Source of the DNA: Desulfovibrio sp. A2
Lineage (GTDB): Bacteria; Desulfobacterota; Desulfovibrionia; Desulfovibrionales; Desulfovibrionaceae
Direction of reading: 5' to 3'
Assembly: GCF_000226255.1 (NCBI RefSeq)
Contig: NZ_AGFG01000061.1
Coordinates: 1-64,000, forward strand
Length of the DNA stretch: 64,000 nucleotides
Shown: positions 60,063-64,000 of the stretch, one piece after another
Layout: each line of letters begins with the position of its first letter
Numbering within the stretch: position 1 is the stretch's first letter
The notes under the pieces: model-generated
Told to the model about the DNA's origin: nothing
Databases searched by the model: none
Seen by the model: the letters and a program-made list of their open reading frames with translations, nothing else
Made by a program: the position numbers and the translations under genes

Positions 60063-62348
60063 ATGCGCACACAGGACGATCATACGGCACCGCCCGCCCA
60101 TTCCACGGGGGATGAAGCGCCCCTTTCACCGCACGTGCCCGGTGACGTACCCGGTGACGTGCCTGGTGACGTGCCTGGCGCAGCCGTCCCGCCCGGCGAT
60201 GGGCTTGCCGGTCTGGCAACGGCGGGGCTGCCGTTGTCAGACCGGGTGATGCGCCTTCCGCGCCGCCTTCCCCCGCCCGTGGCCGCCCTGCTGGCCCAGA
60301 TAGCCGACACCCCCGGCACGTGGCCGCCACAGGCCTCTCCGGGGGCGCCGTCCGCCGAACCGCCCGGTTCCGCACTCCCGCCCGGTTCTCCATATCCGCA
60401 GGACGCCGCCGCGCCGGGCGCGTTCTCGTATGCCGCGTCGGCCATCCTGCCCCAGACCGGCTGGCCCATGGCGGAATTCCTGCCCCGCCTGGTGGGCGAG
60501 CTTTCCTCGCCGGGCAATCTTTCCGTGCTGGAGCGCGAGATGCATCGCCAGGCAGGCGGCGCGCCCACCCCGTATTCCCTGTCGCTGCGCGGCGAAAACG
60601 GCACCCCGGTGGAGCTGCTGGTCACCCCGCGCCCCCTGCGTGCCCCCGGCGGGCCACGCGCGGGCGACGAAGCGCCGCTGTTCTGCGCCACGCTCACGGC
60701 CACCCCCCTGTCCAGCGAAGGCCCGGCCCCGGCCTGGACCGAACGCACCCGCCTGCTCAACCTGCTGGATCGCCTGCCCGCCTACGTGGTGCTGCTGGGG
60801 CCGGACTATTCCATCCGCTACGAGAACCGGGGCTTTCGCCAACTGTTCGGCCCCGGCGTGGGCCGCCCCTGCTACGAGGTGATCCGGGGCCAGAACCATC
60901 CCTGCGCGCTGTGCCCGCCCTTCGACGTGTTCGATTCGCGCACCCTGTGCGTGTGCGAATGGGCCTGCCCGGAGCGCCGGTCGGCCTTCCGCATCTATTC
61001 CTACCCCTTCGAGGACGTGGATGGATCGCCCCTGGTGCTTAAGCTGGGCATCGACATCACCTCCGGCGTGCGCGCGCAGGAGGCGTTGTCCATCAGCGAG
61101 GGGCGCTATCGCTCCATCACCGACAACCTGACCCTGGGCATCGCCGTGCTGGACCGGGCGCTGGGCGTCACCGCGTCCAACCCGCGCCTGCGCGAATGGT
61201 TCGGCGAATCTGCCGCGCCCGGCGGCCTGCTGTGCCACATGCTGGCCGAGCACTGCGGCGAGGACAACGCCCGCTGCCCCGGCTGCGCGTGCCTGGCCAC
61301 CTTCCGCGACGGCCAGACCCACGAATGGCGACTGGAGGCCACGGCCCGTTCCGGCGGGCGGCGTTCGTACCGCCTGACCTCGTGCCCCATCCTGGCGGGC
61401 GACGGGGGGGTGGATTCGGTCATCGTCATGCTGGAGGACGAAACCGACCGCCTGCGGGTGGAAGAGCGGCTGCAACGCGCCCGCAAGCTGGAGGCCATGG
61501 GCACCCTGGCGGCGGGCATCGCCCACGAGATCAACCAGCCCCTTTCGGCCCTGCAACTGTATGCGGGCAGCCTGGAGATGCTGGCGGAAAAGGACCGCGC
61601 CCCGGAACGCGAAACCCTGCTGGCGCGCCTTTCGCTGATCCTTGGCGAGGCGGCGCGCATCCGCGACATCATCGACCACATGCGGGCGCTGGTGGCCCAC
61701 GGCGACGCGGCGCTGGCGCCTACCCTGGTGGAGGCGGCGGTGGACCGCGCGCTCAGCCTGGTGGGGGCGCAACTGCGGGCCCATCGGGTGACCGTGGAAC
61801 GCGCCCTGCCGCCGGACCTGCCCGCCGTGCGCGCCAACCCGGTGCAACTGGAGCAGGTGGTCATCAACCTGGTGGTGAACGCCATGCACGCGCTGGATGC
61901 CGGGGACGGCCCGGACCGGCGTATCCGCATCGAGGCGGCGTACCGGCCCGACAAGCCTGACAGGCCCGAGAGGGCGGACGCCACGCCCACCGGCGGCGAA
62001 GCGCCGACCGGGCGCGTGCTGCTGACCGTGGCCGACAACGGGCCGGGCCTGCAAGGGCTGGAGGAACGGGTGTTCGACCCCTTCTTCACCACCAAGGATC
62101 CGCACAAGGGCCTTGGCCTTGGCCTCGCCATCGTGCACAGCTTCGTGGAGTCGTGGGGCGGTGAGATTTCCGTGTCGGGCGGCGTGCCGCCCATGAGCGG
62201 GGCCGCGTTCACCCTGGCCCTGCGTCAGGCCTCGCCACCGGGGGGCGGCGACGAGGCGGAAGGGCGGACCCGCGACAGTCGCCATGGCCGCGCTGGGTGC
62301 GATGGCGCCGGGCTGCCGGAACACGGCGGTGGCGCGGGCGGCGTGTAG
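60063..62348 (+). CDS. Histidine kinase with Cys-rich PAS domains
   Basis: A 761-aa kinase without clear membrane helices. The N-terminus holds a VPGD repeat (about 27-40, encoded by a 12-nt tandem repeat) and a disordered Pro/Ala region. Two PAS domains follow, each with a Cys cluster: CYEVIRGQNHPCALCPPF...LCVCEWACPERR (about 280-310) and CHMLAEHCGEDNARCPGCACLATF (about 396-420). Then HisKA with GIAHEINQPLSALQL and HATPase_c (NLVVNAMHAL, ADNGPGLQG, DPFFTTKDPHKGLGLGLAIV), intact. The Cys clusters suggest redox, metal or haem sensing. Its response regulator lies 225 nt downstream. Start ATG 60063 is uncertain; GTG 60033 is an alternative. Confidence 0.88.
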   Translation: MRTQDDHTAPPAHSTGDEAPLSPHVPGDVPGDVPGDVPGAAVPPGDGLAGLATAGLPLSDRVMRLPRRLPPPVAALLAQIADTPGTWPPQASPGAPSAEPPGSALPPGSPYPQDAAAPGAFSYAASAILPQTGWPMAEFLPRLVGELSSPGNLSVLEREMHRQAGGAPTPYSLSLRGENGTPVELLVTPRPLRAPGGPRAGDEAPLFCATLTATPLSSEGPAPAWTERTRLLNLLDRLPAYVVLLGPDYSIRYENRGFRQLFGPGVGRPCYEVIRGQNHPCALCPPFDVFDSRTLCVCEWACPERRSAFRIYSYPFEDVDGSPLVLKLGIDITSGVRAQEALSISEGRYRSITDNLTLGIAVLDRALGVTASNPRLREWFGESAAPGGLLCHMLAEHCGEDNARCPGCACLATFRDGQTHEWRLEATARSGGRRSYRLTSCPILAGDGGVDSVIVMLEDETDRLRVEERLQRARKLEAMGTLAAGIAHEINQPLSALQLYAGSLEMLAEKDRAPERETLLARLSLILGEAARIRDIIDHMRALVAHGDAALAPTLVEAAVDRALSLVGAQLRAHRVTVERALPPDLPAVRANPVQLEQVVINLVVNAMHALDAGDGPDRRIRIEAAYRPDKPDRPERADATPTGGEAPTGRVLLTVADNGPGLQGLEERVFDPFFTTKDPHKGLGLGLAIVHSFVESWGGEISVSGGVPPMSGAAFTLALRQASPPGGGDEAEGRTRDSRHGRAGCDGAGLPEHGGGAGGV

Positions 62349-62573
62349 CCGGCCCAGAATGTCAACCGTCGCGCCGCCGGGGGGCGGCGCGGCTGGCGGC
62401 CAGCGTGGCCGCGTGCCCCTGCGGCCGGTTGTCGGCCGGTGGCGGGGCAAACGGAACAGATGCGAACCGGGGGGATGGATCGCTTGCGGCACGGCGCGCG
62501 CCATGGGGCGCGCCCTGACGCACGCGCCGGTGCACAGCATGGTGCAGACCAAGGCGCCAAAAGGACATCCCGC

Positions 62574-64000
62574 ATGCGCATACTCATCGTCGACGACAAC
62601 CTGCCGAGCCTCCAGAGCCTCAGCCTCGTCCTGCACGACCTGGGCCACGAGCCCACGCCCTTCGAAGACCCGCTGGCCGCGCTGGCAGAGGCCCGCACCA
62701 CCTGGTTTCCGCTGATCATCACCGACATCCGCATGCCCGGCATGGACGGGCTGACGCTGCTCTCGCACCTCAAGGAGGACCCCTCCACCGTCGAGGCGGA
62801 CGTGGTGCTCATCACCGGGCACGGCGACATGGAAACCGCCGTGGAGGCGCTGCGGCGCGGGGCCTACGATTACCTGAACAAGCCCATCAACGCCCGCGAA
62901 CTGGCGGCGGTGGTGGAGCGCTGCGCCGAGCACCAGGCCCTGATCATGGAAAACCGCGAGCTGCGCGAGCATCTCGACGAGGCCGTGGAGGAGCGGGCCG
63001 ACGCGTTGCGGCGCGAGCTGGAATCGGCCCGCACCCGGTTGCGCCAGGTGGCGGGCATCGGCGAGATCGTGGCGGCCTCGCCCACCATGTCCGCGCTGCT
63101 GGACGAAACGCGGGTGTTCCACGCCGAGCCTTCCGTGCCCGTGCTCATCGAGGGCGAAACTGGCACCGGCAAGGAAGTGGTGGCCCGGCTCATCCATTAC
63201 GGCGAATCGGGCAACGACGCCCCGTTCATCGCCCTGAACTGCGCGGCCATTCCCCATGAACTGTTCGAATCGGAACTGTTCGGGCACGAGCCGGGGGCCT
63301 ACACCGGCAGCCGCGCCGGGGGCGCGCCCGGCAAGCTGGAACTGGCGGCCGGGGGCACCCTGTTCCTGGACGAAGTGGCGGAAATGCCCCTGTCGTTGCA
63401 GCCCAAGCTGCTGCGGGTGCTGGAGGATCGTGGTTTCTACCGGCTGGGCGGGGTGAAGCGGCGCGAATTTCGGGCGCGGGTGGTCTGCGCGGGCAACCGC
63501 GACCTTTCGGCCATGGTGGAGGCCGGGCAGTTCCGGCGCGACCTGTACCACCGGCTGCGGGTGGGGCATTTGCGCATTCCTCCCCTGCGCGAACGGCCGG
63601 AGGACATCCCCGTGCTGGCCGGGCTGTTCCTGCAGCGCGAGGCGGTGCGCAAGAAGAAGCGCTTCACCGCGCTCTCGCCCGACGCCCTGCGCCTGCTGGG
63701 CCGCCACCCGTGGACCGGCAACGTGCGCGAACTGGAAAACGCCGTGGAGCGCGCCGTGCTGCTGCACGACGGTCCCGCGCTCACCGCGCGCCACCTGGGC
63801 TTTTTGGACGAGGACGCAAGCGGCGAGTCGGCCCTGGCCGTCCGGCGCAACGACGGCCAGCCCGGCGCGTGGCGGCTGGACCCCGGCAACCTGACCCTGC
63901 CCGATGCCCCCTTCGACGTGGAAGCGCTGGTGGACGCGCTGGTGCGCAAGGCCGTGGAACGGTTCGGCGGCAACAAGAGCCGCGCGGCGGCCCATTTGGG
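62574..64000 (+). CDS. NtrC-family response regulator (truncated by window end)
   Basis: At least 475 aa, running off the right edge. An N-terminal receiver (about 1-120) is intact (IVDDN, LIITDIRMPGMDG with Asp54, YLNKPINAREL). A coiled linker (about 125-165) leads to the AAA+ domain with Walker A GETGTGKEV (about 202) and a sigma54-loop reading EPGAYTGSRAGG, where the consensus is GAFTGA (Phe to Tyr, last Ala to Ser). Walker B LFLDEVAEM is present. The C-terminal Fis-type HTH begins (KAVERFGGNKSRAAAHLG) and is cut off. ATG 62574 has AAAAGGACATCC upstream. It is the probable partner of the preceding kinase. Confidence 0.9.
   Translation, partial: MRILIVDDNLPSLQSLSLVLHDLGHEPTPFEDPLAALAEARTTWFPLIITDIRMPGMDGLTLLSHLKEDPSTVEADVVLITGHGDMETAVEALRRGAYDYLNKPINARELAAVVERCAEHQALIMENRELREHLDEAVEERADALRRELESARTRLRQVAGIGEIVAASPTMSALLDETRVFHAEPSVPVLIEGETGTGKEVVARLIHYGESGNDAPFIALNCAAIPHELFESELFGHEPGAYTGSRAGGAPGKLELAAGGTLFLDEVAEMPLSLQPKLLRVLEDRGFYRLGGVKRREFRARVVCAGNRDLSAMVEAGQFRRDLYHRLRVGHLRIPPLRERPEDIPVLAGLFLQREAVRKKKRFTALSPDALRLLGRHPWTGNVRELENAVERAVLLHDGPALTARHLGFLDEDASGESALAVRRNDGQPGAWRLDPGNLTLPDAPFDVEALVDALVRKAVERFGGNKSRAAAHL

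Noticed and set aside
60237..63995. A minus-strand open frame of more than 1200 codons opposite the last kinase and regulator
   Set aside because: His/Gln/Gly/Arg-rich antisense shadow. The plus strand carries intact HisKA, HATPase, receiver and AAA+ motifs.

Overview
The window is high-GC DNA (clearly well above 60 % G+C by eye, with strong G/C third-position bias). It most likely comes from a sulfate-reducing member of the Desulfovibrionaceae (Desulfovibrio / Nitratidesulfovibrio type). The clues are a tungsten aldehyde:ferredoxin oxidoreductase with its own polyferredoxin, an iron-sulfur archaeal-type glutamate synthase, a three-domain NifU beside NifS, many PAS histidine kinases, sigma54 activators and c-di-GMP proteins, and a complete 'GAK system' operon with amphi-Trp proteins. 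The assignment is inference from gene content; no rRNA is present.

Layout. 0-13 kb: a small hypothetical, a membrane protein, tRNA-Glu(UUC), a periplasmic-sensor diguanylate cyclase, a divergent UDP-GlcNAc 2-epimerase-like protein, a large PAS histidine kinase, TatA, a 'gate'-domain membrane protein and CheV. 13-16 kb: an NtrC-type activator whose receiver has lost the phospho-acceptor Asp. Downstream of it, on the same strand, lie three TGTCC-N8-GGACA sites spaced exactly 34 bp, an 18-bp palindrome, a sigma54 -24/-12 promoter and about 170 nt that can fold into several consecutive hairpins but hold no convincing ORF. This resembles a regulator plus sigma54-driven small RNA and is the most novel signal here. 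16-24 kb: housekeeping and stress genes (U32 protease, PHP phosphoesterase, Trm112-like, two Hsp20, YfcE, Dus) and a MerR / carboxymuconolactone decarboxylase-like / NHL-propeller operon. 24-29.5 kb: cysteine and Fe-S supply (CysE, CysK, NifU, NifS). 29.7-30.2 kb: a low-GC, probably acquired gene. 30-34.5 kb: two tandem HD-GYP phosphodiesterase paralogues and a methyl-accepting protein with a sigma28 promoter.

34.8-43 kb, minus strand, holds the eight-gene GAK-type operon: XXXCH protein, PHP-like protein, amphi-Trp, PhoU-kinase fusion, ATP-grasp, HprK-related kinase, CofD/YvcK-like and a second amphi-Trp. The genes overlap or nearly touch. The families are named computationally but, to my knowledge, have no established biochemical role.

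43-64 kb: a PDZ lipoprotein related to M48 proteases without the metal site, glutamate synthase, YjbQ, a second gate-domain protein (paralogue of the one at 10 kb), PilZ, RNase HI, a TPM protein, the AOR-ferredoxin pair, phosphomannomutase/phosphoglucomutase, HflK-HflC, a LexA/CI-like S24 regulator behind a candidate sigma54 promoter, and three two-component proteins, the last cut by the window end.

Two copies of a roughly 250-bp modular repeat with terminal inverted repeats follow directly on the stop codons of nifS and the MCP gene. No insertion sequence, prophage or CRISPR array was seen.
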